From the NCBI GenBank assembly GCA_944336815.1, contig CALVLG010000004.1:1-27061 (forward strand): a DNA stretch of 27,061 bases, given 5' to 3'. Below, in pieces: positions 1-6,759 of this stretch. Origin of the DNA: an uncultured Bacilli bacterium. GTDB taxonomy: Bacteria; Bacillota_I; Bacilli_A; RF39; UBA660. Made by a program: the position numbers and the translations under genes. Numbering within the stretch: position 1 is the stretch's first letter; every line of letters begins with the position of its first letter. Under the pieces are notes generated by a model. That model saw nothing but the letters and a program-made list of their open reading frames with translations, made no database searches and had not been told where the DNA came from.

Positions 1-29
1 ACAAAAAGTTTAGAAAGGAGTTGTAGTAG

Positions 30-140
30 ATGTTAGCTAATATTTTAGCAGGTATTGCAAATTTATTTGCAAATTCTATTTCATCAGCTTGCATAGGTTT
101 CTGGTTTGATGAACCAATAGTAGATAAAGATTTATTATAA
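30..140 (+). CDS. agrD: AgrD-like cyclic autoinducer peptide precursor
   Basis: This is a 36-codon gene with a good ribosome-binding site (AGGAG at 16-20, 9 bases before the ATG). The peptide has the three-part AgrD layout. Residues 1-18 are an amphipathic, Ala/Leu/Ile/Asn-rich leader. The core holds the only cysteine (Cys21), in CIGFWF. An acidic tail, DEPIVDKDLL, follows. The tail start resembles the staphylococcal AgrD tail (S. epidermidis reads F-DEPEVPEEL after the core). By analogy AgrB would cut after Phe26, and Cys21 would close a thiolactone onto the C-terminal residue of the core. The converging agrA-agrC pair supports the call. AgrB itself is not in the window and should lie just upstream. 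The name is confident at family level; the exact ring is inferred. Confidence 0.85.
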   Translation: MLANILAGIANLFANSISSACIGFWFDEPIVDKDLL

Positions 141-142
141 TT

Positions 143-178
143 AAAAAGATGAGTATTTTAAAATTTACTCATCTTTTT
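143..178. terminator. Bidirectional intrinsic terminator between agrD and agrC
   Basis: A perfect 13-bp stem (143-155 with 166-178) and a 10-base loop. It ends in a T-run when read on either strand. It sits between the stop of agrD and the stop of agrC, so it should end both converging transcripts. Confidence 0.85.
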
Positions 179-196
179 TAAGCTGTTTTTAAATAA

Positions 197-1465
197 TTAT
201 TCTTTTTTAATTTTTTCTACTAATAGAGTACTTATAAAATAATTTTCTCTAATACACGTTTTTAAATCTATTTCTTTTTTTCGAAAAATGGAAAACAATC
301 CTATTCCATTACCTTTATTTTTAGAAGTATAATTTTTTGTCCCTAATTTATCAATATCAATTTCACCATTAAATGTATTTTTAATCGTTATATTAATTTC
401 TTCAGGCGTTTCTGACAATTTCATGTATAATATCTTTTTCTTTGATTTAATGCAATGTTCTAGAGAATTATCAATAATAATTCCTAAAGATTCACATAAT
501 GAATTATATTTTCTAATTGTTACTTTATTAAAAATATCTCCATTTATCTTATTATCAATTTTTATTTTTATCTTTTCAACATCTTCTTGATTATAAATTT
601 TTTCATAAATTATTCCGCTTATTCCGTGTGGAACATCTTTTATATCATTTATGTTTTTGTATGTACTTTTATATTCCTTTATTAAATCCATTATGAGCAA
701 CTGCGATTTTTTATTCATTTGACTTTTGATTCCCAAAAGTTGATTTATTATATTATGCTTTAAAATACGATATTCATCTATTACTTGAGCATAAGCATCA
801 TTATTCTTAATTAAAAATTCTATTGTTTTCTTCAATGATTTTACTTGGTATATGTGAAAAATACAAGCTATTATTATCACAAAACCCATTATTGTAATAC
901 ACGTTAAAAACATCAAAAGCATTGGGTTATTAATTTTCAAAAAACATATAAAGTCAAAGATGGCATACATTATAAGCAAAATTATTAAACCAACAATTGG
1001 AAAATTTATTTTTAAAATTTTTTTCAGCAATTTTTGAAAAATATTTTTTGCTTTCAATGATTTAGATAAAAATATATATAAAATCAACATTACTGTTGAA
1101 AAGCCTATTTGTATACTATTTATACAGCTTGAACTTATAACATTATGTTTTATCAAAATACTTACTACTAACATTATTAAAACATCTAATATTACTCCAA
1201 TTAAATAGACGGCTAAAACATAAAATATCCACTCCTTAACATTTAATTCTAAAAATATTTTTGTACTAATTGCTATATAAATTACAGGCAAGAAACCATA
1301 TAATCCATAATTGTTTATATATAAAAAAGTGTAAATTGTTGCAAATATAACTAAACCTATATAAAAAAATTTTTTATTATATTTAGACCTATTAGAAATA
1401 TTTTCTATTGTTGAGTGCATTGCATAAAATGTTGCAATCGATATTATCAATGCTAATAAGTTCAT
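197..1465 (-). CDS. agrC: AgrC-like membrane sensor histidine kinase (GHKL)
   Basis: Predicted membrane receptor kinase of 422 aa for the autoinducer peptide. About six to seven hydrophobic segments fill residues 1-205. A DHp helix follows with the phospho-acceptor His237 in LKHNIINQL, the KH(D/N)xxN form typical of AgrC-type HPK10 kinases. A C-terminal GHKL ATPase has the N box IIDNSLEHC (Asn333) and the G box GNGIGL (385-390). Its ATG overlaps the TGA of agrA (ATGA), so the two are translationally coupled. Transcription order is agrA then agrC, the reverse of the staphylococcal agrBDCA order. It likely phosphorylates the neighbouring LytTR regulator. The ligand is inferred from the adjacent agrD. 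Confidence 0.85.
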   Translation of the reverse strand: MNLLALIISIATFYAMHSTIENISNRSKYNKKFFYIGLVIFATIYTFLYINNYGLYGFLPVIYIAISTKIFLELNVKEWIFYVLAVYLIGVILDVLIMLVVSILIKHNVISSSCINSIQIGFSTVMLILYIFLSKSLKAKNIFQKLLKKILKINFPIVGLIILLIMYAIFDFICFLKINNPMLLMFLTCITIMGFVIIIACIFHIYQVKSLKKTIEFLIKNNDAYAQVIDEYRILKHNIINQLLGIKSQMNKKSQLLIMDLIKEYKSTYKNINDIKDVPHGISGIIYEKIYNQEDVEKIKIKIDNKINGDIFNKVTIRKYNSLCESLGIIIDNSLEHCIKSKKKILYMKLSETPEEINITIKNTFNGEIDIDKLGTKNYTSKNKGNGIGLFSIFRKKEIDLKTCIRENYFISTLLVEKIKKE

Positions 1466-2166
1466 GACTCCACTTCTTCCTTCTTATACTTTTTTGAAAG
1501 CAAAAATACTTTCTCGCCAGTATCTAACATGAAATAACCTTTGGAAAAATTATGTTCAACTATTCTTTCTTTATTAGCTATACAACCTTTATGAATACGA
1601 ACAAACCGATAATCTAATTCTTCTAATAATTTATCTAGAGAAAGATTTGTTTTATATTCATTTCCATAAGCATGTATGACAGATTTTCGACCGACTTTCT
1701 CAATGTACAAGATATTTTTTAAGTGCAAATCAGCAAAAATATTAGTCCCGGTTAATTTTAATATTTTATTATCATACTTTTTTTTAAGAATTTTGATAAT
1801 ATCTATTTCTAAACGATTTTCCATATTAATAAATCTTTCAATAAAATCAAAAACATCTAAAATTTCCCGATGAGCTTTTTCAAATAGACTATCATGATTT
1901 GTGACAAAAATAATCTCATTATCCCAATCTTCTTCGCGTATTTTTTCGGCAATCTCTATTCCACTTATACTATTTTTTAGCTCAATATCCATTATATATA
2001 TTTTATGGCAGCTAACATCATTTATTTCCTTGTCCAACTCTGGACAATATTTTTTAAAACAAACTATATTGTATTCTTCGTTTCTTTGAATACTTATCTT
2101 TACTAAAAGTTGCTTAATTCGAGTTTGATTTTCTTCATCATCTTCAACAATAATAAACTTTAACAT
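1462..2166 (-). CDS. agrA: AgrA-like LytTR response regulator
   Basis: Cytoplasmic response regulator of 234 aa. The receiver domain (about 1-125) has the acidic pocket EDD (8-10), the phospho-acceptor Asp60 in YIMDIEL, and Thr89 in FVTN. A LytTR DNA-binding domain follows (about 135-230), with the signature RIHKGCIANKERI region near 190-202. Length and arrangement match AgrA/ComE-type regulators. It is the first gene of the agrA-agrC unit. AgrA proteins usually activate the agrBD promoter, which would lie outside the window. No clear AgrA direct repeats were seen upstream of agrA, so autoregulation cannot be claimed. It ends in TGA inside the agrC start. Confidence 0.85.
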   Translation of the reverse strand: MLKFIIVEDDEENQTRIKQLLVKISIQRNEEYNIVCFKKYCPELDKEINDVSCHKIYIMDIELKNSISGIEIAEKIREEDWDNEIIFVTNHDSLFEKAHREILDVFDFIERFINMENRLEIDIIKILKKKYDNKILKLTGTNIFADLHLKNILYIEKVGRKSVIHAYGNEYKTNLSLDKLLEELDYRFVRIHKGCIANKERIVEHNFSKGYFMLDTGEKVFLLSKKYKKEEVES

Positions 2167-2204
2167 AATTTTCTATCACACCTGTCCTATGTTTACTACA
2201 AGCA

Positions 2205-2233
2205 ATTATATCACATTTTTAATGAAGATGGAA
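2205..2233 (-). promoter_or_regulatory. Putative promoter of agrA-agrC
   Basis: On the - strand a perfect -10 (TATAAT, complement of 2205-2210) is preceded by TGA, making an extended -10. The -35 at 17-bp spacing (2228-2233) reads TTCCAT and is poor. It lies about 40 bases upstream of the agrA start. Confidence 0.5.
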
Positions 2234-2276
2234 AGATATTTAAGATATATTTTGATAATTTACTAAATAATATCTG

Positions 2277-2313
2277 CTGCTTTGGTGAGTATCATAAAAA
2301 AAGCAGTTTTTTT
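2277..2313 (+). terminator. Terminator-like hairpin on the + strand upstream of agrA
   Basis: Stem CTGCTTT (2277-2283) with AAAGCAG (2300-2306), a 16-base loop, then seven Ts (2307-2313). Read on + it looks like an intrinsic terminator, but no + strand gene precedes it within the window. It may end an antisense or small RNA, or may be chance. Confidence 0.3.
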
Positions 2314-2320
2314 GCAAATT

Positions 2321-2342
2321 AAAAAACCCTTACGGGCTTTTT
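2321..2342 (-). terminator. Intrinsic terminator overlapping the spoIIQ stop
   Basis: On the - strand, A-run plus CCC, loop GTAA, GGG plus T-run. The TAA stop of spoIIQ is in the loop. A compact GC clamp followed by six Ts ends the spoIID-spoIIQ transcript. Confidence 0.6.
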
Positions 2343-2986
2343 GTTATTTCTGAAACTTTTTTATTAAAAATGGTGTTTGGATTTGTCAAATTACCATCAA
2401 TGTATATTTCTAGTAATAAAGAACTTTGCTTATTAATATTTAGTTTACTTGTACCTGATGTGGCAATTATATCATTTTGTTTAACTTGATCGCCAGCACT
2501 TACTTTTATTTCACCTAAAGTATAATATGTTGATATAATGCCATTTTCATGTTCAACGCTGACCATTTTACCAAGAATTTCATCTTCTTTAACTTCTTTA
2601 ATCGTGCCATCTAATATTGTTACGACATCAAATGTTTCATCACTTTCATACAGTATTCCTGTATTAGGCATATAAGTATTTTCATAAAAGATTAATGATT
2701 TTTCTTGGTTTTCTGAATCATCTTCACGGTTGTAATAATCTTTAGCAACACTTACCTTATCACTTATATAAGGCATAGCAATCGTTACTTCATTAGTAGT
2801 TTGTTCTTCGGTTGTTTCATTAATTACAGATTGTTCATCAAATACAGGCTCACTATTTATTGGATTCCTTTCTTCTTGGCTAGCAAGCAAGTTTTGGCTT
2901 AAAAAAGCAATGCTAATAATCATCATAACTAATGTTATGGCATAAATGGTTGGTAAAACATATCCTTTTAATTTTCTTTGTTTCAT
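2330..2986 (-). CDS. spoIIQ: SpoIIQ-like sporulation protein with degenerate LytM/M23 domain
   Basis: Predicted forespore membrane protein of 218 aa. It has one N-terminal transmembrane segment (about 10-33), an acidic Ser/Thr/Glu-rich linker, and a C-terminal LytM fold (about 118-210). In B. subtilis SpoIIQ binds SpoIIIAH across the intermembrane space and forms the engulfment zipper and feeding-tube complex. Assignment rests on the LytM fold plus position directly after spoIID, as in B. subtilis. The usual zinc ligands of M23 enzymes are not recognisable (NTGIL replaces HxGxD, and the terminal HxH is replaced by LLLEI), so a structural role is likely. It is shorter than the B. subtilis protein (about 283 aa). 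The start has a strong AGGAGG site, which can pair with an upstream TCCTCC. Confidence 0.75.
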   Translation of the reverse strand: MKQRKLKGYVLPTIYAITLVMMIISIAFLSQNLLASQEERNPINSEPVFDEQSVINETTEEQTTNEVTIAMPYISDKVSVAKDYYNREDDSENQEKSLIFYENTYMPNTGILYESDETFDVVTILDGTIKEVKEDEILGKMVSVEHENGIISTYYTLGEIKVSAGDQVKQNDIIATSGTSKLNINKQSSLLLEIYIDGNLTNPNTIFNKKVSEITKSP

Positions 2987-2991
2987 TTTGT

Positions 2992-3018
2992 TCCTCCTCG
3001 ATACTATTTTGGGGAGGA
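2992..3018 (-). promoter_or_regulatory. Hairpin that hides the spoIIQ ribosome-binding site
   Basis: On the - strand TCCTCC (complement of 3013-3018) can pair perfectly with the spoIIQ Shine-Dalgarno GGAGGA (complement of 2992-2997) across a 15-base loop. This could lower or condition spoIIQ translation. There is no T-run on the - side, so it is not a spoIID terminator. Confidence 0.4.
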
Positions 3019-3027
3019 TTTTTCTTT

Positions 3028-3954
3028 TTATACCTCTAATTTATTAATTTCTGTATTTTGATAATAATATTTTAAGATTTCTTGATAAGAATTACCTTCT
3101 TTAGCCATCCCATTCGCACCATATTGACTCATACCTACCCCATGACCGTATCCTCGGGTTGTAATGGTTATTTCTTCGTTATTTATATTTATATCAAAGT
3201 CAGTAGACCTTAAACCTAGAAGGGTGCGAAAATTAGTTCCTTTAAAAGTTTGATTATTAATAGTAATATTTAATACTCGATTGGAATTGCTCCGCGTGAT
3301 ATTTTCTATTTCTAAATTGTTACATGTTAAACCTAATTTGGCACAAAAATCGGCTTTTGTGAATGTTTTCGTATTTTCATAATTATTTAATGAAGCATTA
3401 TCCCAAGAAGATGGAACACTGTTTAAGTATGGTAGATCTTCAGAAAAAACAAGTTCGCAATTTTCGGTATAGCCATTGCTCATGGAAAAATAAAAAGCAT
3501 TTATAATTTCACCGTCATAAGTTATTACTTCGTTTTGGGTTTCTTCAACGGCTTCGCGAACTTTTAAATAATATTTAAAAAAATTCAATTTCCACTTTTT
3601 TAACAACTCTTCATTATCTTGATATGCTTGATCTTTGACGCCTTTAATTAAATCGTATTGGCCATTTCGGGAATTTTTTTTATACAAAGCATAAGTTCTA
3701 GCAGCTACAGCTTGGGCTTTTAGGGCCTCTAATTCAAAGCTCGCTGGCATTTCGGCTGCAACAACACCAATAATATAATCTTCTAAATTAATGTTGATAA
3801 CTGTATTTGTTTCTTCATCTAAGAGTCTAATATTAATTGGCACGTTTCCTTCTTCCATTTTAATTGGGGCAGTTATTTGTTTTACAGATACACTAACAAG
3901 ACATAAAATAGCCGTTAGTAATAAAACTACGGCTAATAATATTTTATTTTTCAT
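3028..3954 (-). CDS. spoIID: Stage II sporulation protein D (peptidoglycan lytic transglycosylase)
   Basis: SpoIID cleaves peptidoglycan glycan strands to drive engulfment of the forespore, working with SpoIIM and SpoIIP at the mother-cell membrane. The 308-aa protein has an N-terminal signal anchor (about 4-25), then the SpoIID/LytB domain. The signature GVVAAEMP (63-70) carries the likely catalytic Glu68 and is followed by EALKAQAVAARTYAL. The C-terminal GYGHGVGMSQYGA block is also present. It starts from an AAGGAG site that overlaps the ywzB stop and is followed by spoIIQ after 41 bases. The order ywzB-spoIID-spoIIQ is close to that of B. subtilis, except that murA is elsewhere in this window. 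Confidence 0.95.
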   Translation of the reverse strand: MKNKILLAVVLLLTAILCLVSVSVKQITAPIKMEEGNVPINIRLLDEETNTVININLEDYIIGVVAAEMPASFELEALKAQAVAARTYALYKKNSRNGQYDLIKGVKDQAYQDNEELLKKWKLNFFKYYLKVREAVEETQNEVITYDGEIINAFYFSMSNGYTENCELVFSEDLPYLNSVPSSWDNASLNNYENTKTFTKADFCAKLGLTCNNLEIENITRSNSNRVLNITINNQTFKGTNFRTLLGLRSTDFDININNEEITITTRGYGHGVGMSQYGANGMAKEGNSYQEILKYYYQNTEINKLEV

Positions 3955-3964
3955 TTGTTCTCCT

Positions 3965-4144
3965 TTAGAAAAATTCTAAAATAAAATTTGTTACCAAATA
4001 TCCCATTACTAAACTTAGCAGCAAGACAAGAACTCTGGTTTCCCAGATACGATTTTTTTTGATGATTTTTTCAAAATTGATGCCAGATAAGGCAAAAGCT
4101 GATAACATTGAAAAAAAGACATAGACATATATTTTATAGTCCAT
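3965..4144 (-). CDS. ywzB: DUF1146 (YwzB) family small membrane protein
   Basis: A 59-aa gene. It begins with MDYKIYVYVFFSML, a hydrophobic segment, then ALSGINFEKII, a basic turn (KKNRIWETR) and a second hydrophobic segment (LLLSLVMGYLVTNFI). This is the two-helix pattern of DUF1146/YwzB, including the conserved W and the GYLVTNFI end. Its ATG overlaps the end of rpiB by 11 bases, indicating coupling. It is followed by spoIID after 10 bases. YwzB proteins are found upstream of spoIID in Bacilli; their function is not established. Confidence 0.85.
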   Translation of the reverse strand: MDYKIYVYVFFSMLSAFALSGINFEKIIKKNRIWETRVLVLLLSLVMGYLVTNFILEFF

Positions 4145-4586
4145 TATATGTTCCTTCTTCGTATTTTAGTATTTTTTCTATTCTTCTTATATGTCTTTCT
4201 TCTGTGGGCATAGGTGTTTCAATAAATTTTTTAACTATTTTTAGAGCTTCTGCTTTAGAAAGGCCACCGAAGGCAACAACATTAGCGCCGTTGTGATTTT
4301 TAGCATGATGGGCATCTTCTTCACTTACAACTCTGGCACAACGAATATGTTTTACTTTGTTGGCAGCGATGGAAATGCCAATACCATTACCACATATTAA
4401 TATGCCTAAATTGGCTTTGTTTTTAGTAACAGACGTACAGACATCAAAAGCAAAATCTGGGTAATCATCATCTGGGGTAGTCGGAATTGTTGTTTTAAAA
4501 ATTTGGTATCCTTCTTTTTGTAATTCATCATATATATAATCTCTTAATTCTTGACCACGATGGTCAGAGCCGATATAAAGTTCCAT
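4134..4586 (-). CDS. rpiB: Ribose-5-phosphate isomerase B (RpiB/LacAB family)
   Basis: Predicted cytosolic enzyme of 150 aa that interconverts ribose-5-phosphate and ribulose-5-phosphate in the pentose phosphate pathway. The N-terminus IGSDHRG (Asp8, His9) is the substrate-binding motif. Cys65 in LICGNGIGI is the likely catalytic base. HNGANVVAFGG (98-108) matches the HNxANVLALG block. The ribosome site AGGAG precedes the ATG. Length is normal. It is the first gene of an rpiB-ywzB-spoIID-spoIIQ unit. LacA/LacB galactose-6-phosphate isomerases have the same fold, but the neighbours resemble the ywlF (rpiB) region of B. subtilis. Confidence 0.9.
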   Translation of the reverse strand: MELYIGSDHRGQELRDYIYDELQKEGYQIFKTTIPTTPDDDYPDFAFDVCTSVTKNKANLGILICGNGIGISIAANKVKHIRCARVVSEEDAHHAKNHNGANVVAFGGLSKAEALKIVKKFIETPMPTEERHIRRIEKILKYEEGTYNGL

Positions 4587-4607
4587 GTATTCACACTCCT
4601 AAAATTA

Positions 4608-4613
4608 ATTATA
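4608..4613 (-). promoter_or_regulatory. Putative -10 element for rpiB
   Basis: TATAAT on the - strand, 21 bases upstream of the rpiB start and just after the rpmE terminator. The -35 region is only T-rich. Position after a terminator supports a new transcription start. Confidence 0.4.
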
Positions 4614-4628
4614 CAGTTTTTAAGAGAT

Positions 4629-4657
4629 AAAAAAAAGAAAAACGTTTTATTTTTCTT
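4629..4657 (-). terminator. Intrinsic terminator after rpmE
   Basis: On the - strand AAGAAAAA (complement of 4650-4657) pairs with TTTTTCTT (complement of 4635-4642), with a 7-base loop and a following T-run. The upstream arm is the end of rpmE. The stem is AT-rich, so termination may be partial. Confidence 0.5.
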
Positions 4658-4859
4658 CTTTTTTCATGTTATATTTACGGTTAAATTTTTCAATATTACC
4701 AGCTTTACTAGCTTTTCCTTGTTTTCCTGTATAGAATGGATGACATTCTGAACAAACTTCTACTTCGATATGATCTTTTGTAGACATTGTTTTAAATGTT
4801 GCACCACAAGCACATGTAGCTGTGATTTCTTTCATTTCTGGATGAATGTTTGCTTTCAT
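4647..4859 (-). CDS. rpmE: Ribosomal protein L31 (zinc-binding type)
   Basis: Large-subunit ribosomal protein of 70 aa. It starts MKANIHPEMKEITATCACG and carries two cysteine pairs, CAC (near 16-18) and CSEC (near 36-39). This is the zinc-binding C+ form of bL31. The conserved HPFYTGKQ follows. An upstream in-frame ATG (4886) is rejected because AAAGGAG lies 7 bases before the 4859 start and the family begins with MK. It has its own promoter and terminator, so it can be expressed apart from its neighbours. Confidence 0.95.
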   Translation of the reverse strand: MKANIHPEMKEITATCACGATFKTMSTKDHIEVEVCSECHPFYTGKQGKASKAGNIEKFNRKYNMKKEEK

Positions 4860-4919
4860 AACACAACTCCTTTCGCCATGCACCAATTTAGGGCATAGAT
4901 TTTTTCTTTCGTCTAAAGT

Positions 4920-4947
4920 ATTATACCATATTTGTTATGCTAATCAA
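4920..4947 (-). promoter_or_regulatory. Promoter of rpmE
   Basis: On the - strand the -35 TTGATT (complement of 4942-4947), a 16-bp spacer and the -10 TATAAT (complement of 4920-4925) preceded by TGG (extended -10). It lies about 60 bases upstream of the rpmE start. Confidence 0.7.
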
Positions 4948-4975
4948 GCCCTAAAAAGTTTTTTTGGGTTACGTT

Positions 4976-5992
4976 TTATCTTTTTAAATGATATTGACGG
5001 CAAAACTCGGTAAATTTTCTTTGCAACTCTAAAGGCTCATCTTGGTAAAACGAAGCACAATAATAAGGCTCTAATTCGCCTTTTAAATCTTTAATAAAGC
5101 TATTTTTGCTATTCCATAAAGCAGCAATTTGTTTATCTGCGATAGTTAAGTATAAAGATATTAAATACTTTTTGGCTGCATGAGATATATCCCAATCTAA
5201 AATGCTATTGCCCACTGTAAAAACGAATCTTTGTTCTAAATCTTTTAGAATCTTTTGGTATTCTTTTTGAGAGTCATAGTTTTCAATACGTTGCCGAAGT
5301 TCTTTTATTTCAGAAAAAATATCTAATATCTTAGCATTAGGATGATTATCTGTAGCCATGATGCCACTAGGATTTGCTCGATAAAAATAGCATGATTCCT
5401 TTATGGCAAGAAGATTATTGGCTTTGATAAGTAAGGGAATAGTAAAAGATATATCTTCATATTTTTTATTTACTAAAAAGCTTTCATTTTCAATAAAAGC
5501 ATGCTCAAAAAGACGATGACAGCAACTAGGTGGTTCAAATATTAAGATGTTTTTATTATGACATAATTGGAAATGTTTTTTAGGTGAATTATTGTTTGTT
5601 ATTAATTCATTTTGATTTTCCAAAATAAATTCTATCTTACCAGAGACAATTTTAACATTATAAGCTCTAGCTAAATAATAAAAATCTAAGTACATATTTA
5701 AAGATACATAGTCATCGCTGTCAACAAACCCAATATATTCTCCGTTAGCATAAGATAAACCTAAATTTCTGGCGGCCGAACACCCTCTTTCAGCCTGTAA
5801 ACTTAGTACTTTTACTTTAGTTGGGTATTCTTTTTCAAATTGTTTTAAAATATTTAAAGTATTATCTGTACTATGGTCGTCTACGCAAATAATTTCAAGA
5901 TCTTTTAATTGTTGATGTATTAAGCTATTTAAACAAGTTTGAATATACTTGTCTGTATTATGACACGGAATAATAACTGATACTTTTGGCAT
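4976..5992 (-). CDS. Family 2 glycosyltransferase
   Basis: Predicted GT-A fold, inverting glycosyltransferase of 338 aa acting on the cytoplasmic side of the membrane, probably on cell-surface polysaccharide or teichoic-type polymers; donor and acceptor are unknown. Residues 4-11 read VSVIIPCHN-like. The nucleotide-sugar motif VDDHSTDNT follows. The metal-binding VDSDDY (DxD) is near residue 90. No transmembrane helix is obvious. The start at 5992 is chosen because AAGGGG lies just upstream and the family begins MPKVSVIIP; a longer frame to 6028 has no such site. It sits between an SGNH-fold gene and rpmE, where B. subtilis has no glycosyltransferase, so it looks like a local insertion into the conserved block. 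Confidence 0.8.
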   Translation of the reverse strand: MPKVSVIIPCHNTDKYIQTCLNSLIHQQLKDLEIICVDDHSTDNTLNILKQFEKEYPTKVKVLSLQAERGCSAARNLGLSYANGEYIGFVDSDDYVSLNMYLDFYYLARAYNVKIVSGKIEFILENQNELITNNNSPKKHFQLCHNKNILIFEPPSCCHRLFEHAFIENESFLVNKKYEDISFTIPLLIKANNLLAIKESCYFYRANPSGIMATDNHPNAKILDIFSEIKELRQRIENYDSQKEYQKILKDLEQRFVFTVGNSILDWDISHAAKKYLISLYLTIADKQIAALWNSKNSFIKDLKGELEPYYCASFYQDEPLELQRKFTEFCRQYHLKR

Positions 5993-6038
5993 AATAACCC
6001 CTTCTTTTATAGAATGGTATTCTATCATTTCTCGTAAA

Positions 6039-6710
6039 TTATGTCAATTTAGCTAAAATCTGTTCATATATATAGCGATGGCCTTGGTAATTAAGATAGT
6101 AGCTTTTTGGGGTAAAGAAAAAGGATTCTTGTTTGGAAACTGATGATATATCAATATAGGTAACGTCTTGTGATGAACATAAGGCTTGGAGGTTGTTATT
6201 TATTTCATTGGCTTTTTCAGGGGATATTTTTGGGGTTTCATAAATACCAATAACGATTATTGACTTTTTATTGTATATTTTTATTAATTGAATAATTTTT
6301 TCTATATTTGCTAGATATTTGGCAATGATTGGAGAAGTTATTTCTTCTTCTAAATTTAGTTCGTCCATGCCGATTGCTAACGTTAATACTTGGGCTTTAG
6401 CGATGGCTTGAGTAATGGATATGTTTGAACTTTCTAAGGTATAGTTGGTGGTTATTTTTAAAAGTAAGCTAGAGGTTGTTTCTCTTTTACTGGCAAATTC
6501 AGTAATATACTCTTTTAAGTTAGTATTTTCTTCATAATAATCTTTTAAATAGTCATTAAAACTGTATCCTCTTACATTAAAAGCCGTTTCACCTAAAGCT
6601 AGTCCATCGCCTAAGGCTAAGATATTTATTTCTTCATGGTACGTTACTTTAAAAATTAAAAAGGCGAGGATTGAACCGATTAAAACAGTTAAGATTATAA
6701 TTTTTTTCAT
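6039..6710 (-). CDS. SGNH/GDSL-hydrolase-fold protein with altered active site
   Basis: The 223-aa protein has an N-terminal signal anchor (about 3-21) and an extracytoplasmic SGNH-like domain. Block I reads ALGDGLALG, so the usual nucleophile Ser of GDS is Gly (GGA codon). The block III region reads IGMDEL where GxND is usual. The C-terminal LNYQGHRYI keeps the histidine block. Overall length, the LALG start and the late GH motif fit the Bacilli SGNH family. The missing Ser suggests a binding or scaffolding role, or a different chemistry. It is downstream of murA with an AGGTG site and upstream of the glycosyltransferase, consistent with a cell-envelope role. The substrate is unknown. Confidence 0.7.
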   Translation of the reverse strand: MKKIIILTVLIGSILAFLIFKVTYHEEINILALGDGLALGETAFNVRGYSFNDYLKDYYEENTNLKEYITEFASKRETTSSLLLKITTNYTLESSNISITQAIAKAQVLTLAIGMDELNLEEEITSPIIAKYLANIEKIIQLIKIYNKKSIIVIGIYETPKISPEKANEINNNLQALCSSQDVTYIDISSVSKQESFFFTPKSYYLNYQGHRYIYEQILAKLT

Positions 6711-6733
6711 ACGTTCACCTAATTAATTGTATG

Positions 6734-6759
6734 AAAAAAGAAGATGTTTTACTCTTCTT
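6734..6759 (-). terminator. Intrinsic terminator at the end of murA
   Basis: On the - strand AAGAAGA pairs with TCTTCTT (6753-6759 with 6738-6744) across an 8-base loop, followed by a T-run. It overlaps the last codons of murA. The next gene starts 23 bases beyond with no clear promoter, so read-through is probable. Confidence 0.5.

Noticed and set aside
1..26. Possible 3' end of agrB on the + strand (KKFRKEL then TAG at 24-26).
   Set aside because: Three frames have nearby stops and only eight codons are visible, so no frame can be supported as AgrB.
1462..1464. Possible UGA-as-tryptophan code, as in Mycoplasma relatives.
   Set aside because: UGA ends agrA at the agrC start overlap, and tryptophan is encoded by UGG throughout, so the standard bacterial code applies.
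4951..4970. Hairpin of CCC-T-A5 with T-run-GGG after the glycosyltransferase gene.
   Set aside because: On the - strand there is no T-run after the stem, so it was not called a terminator.
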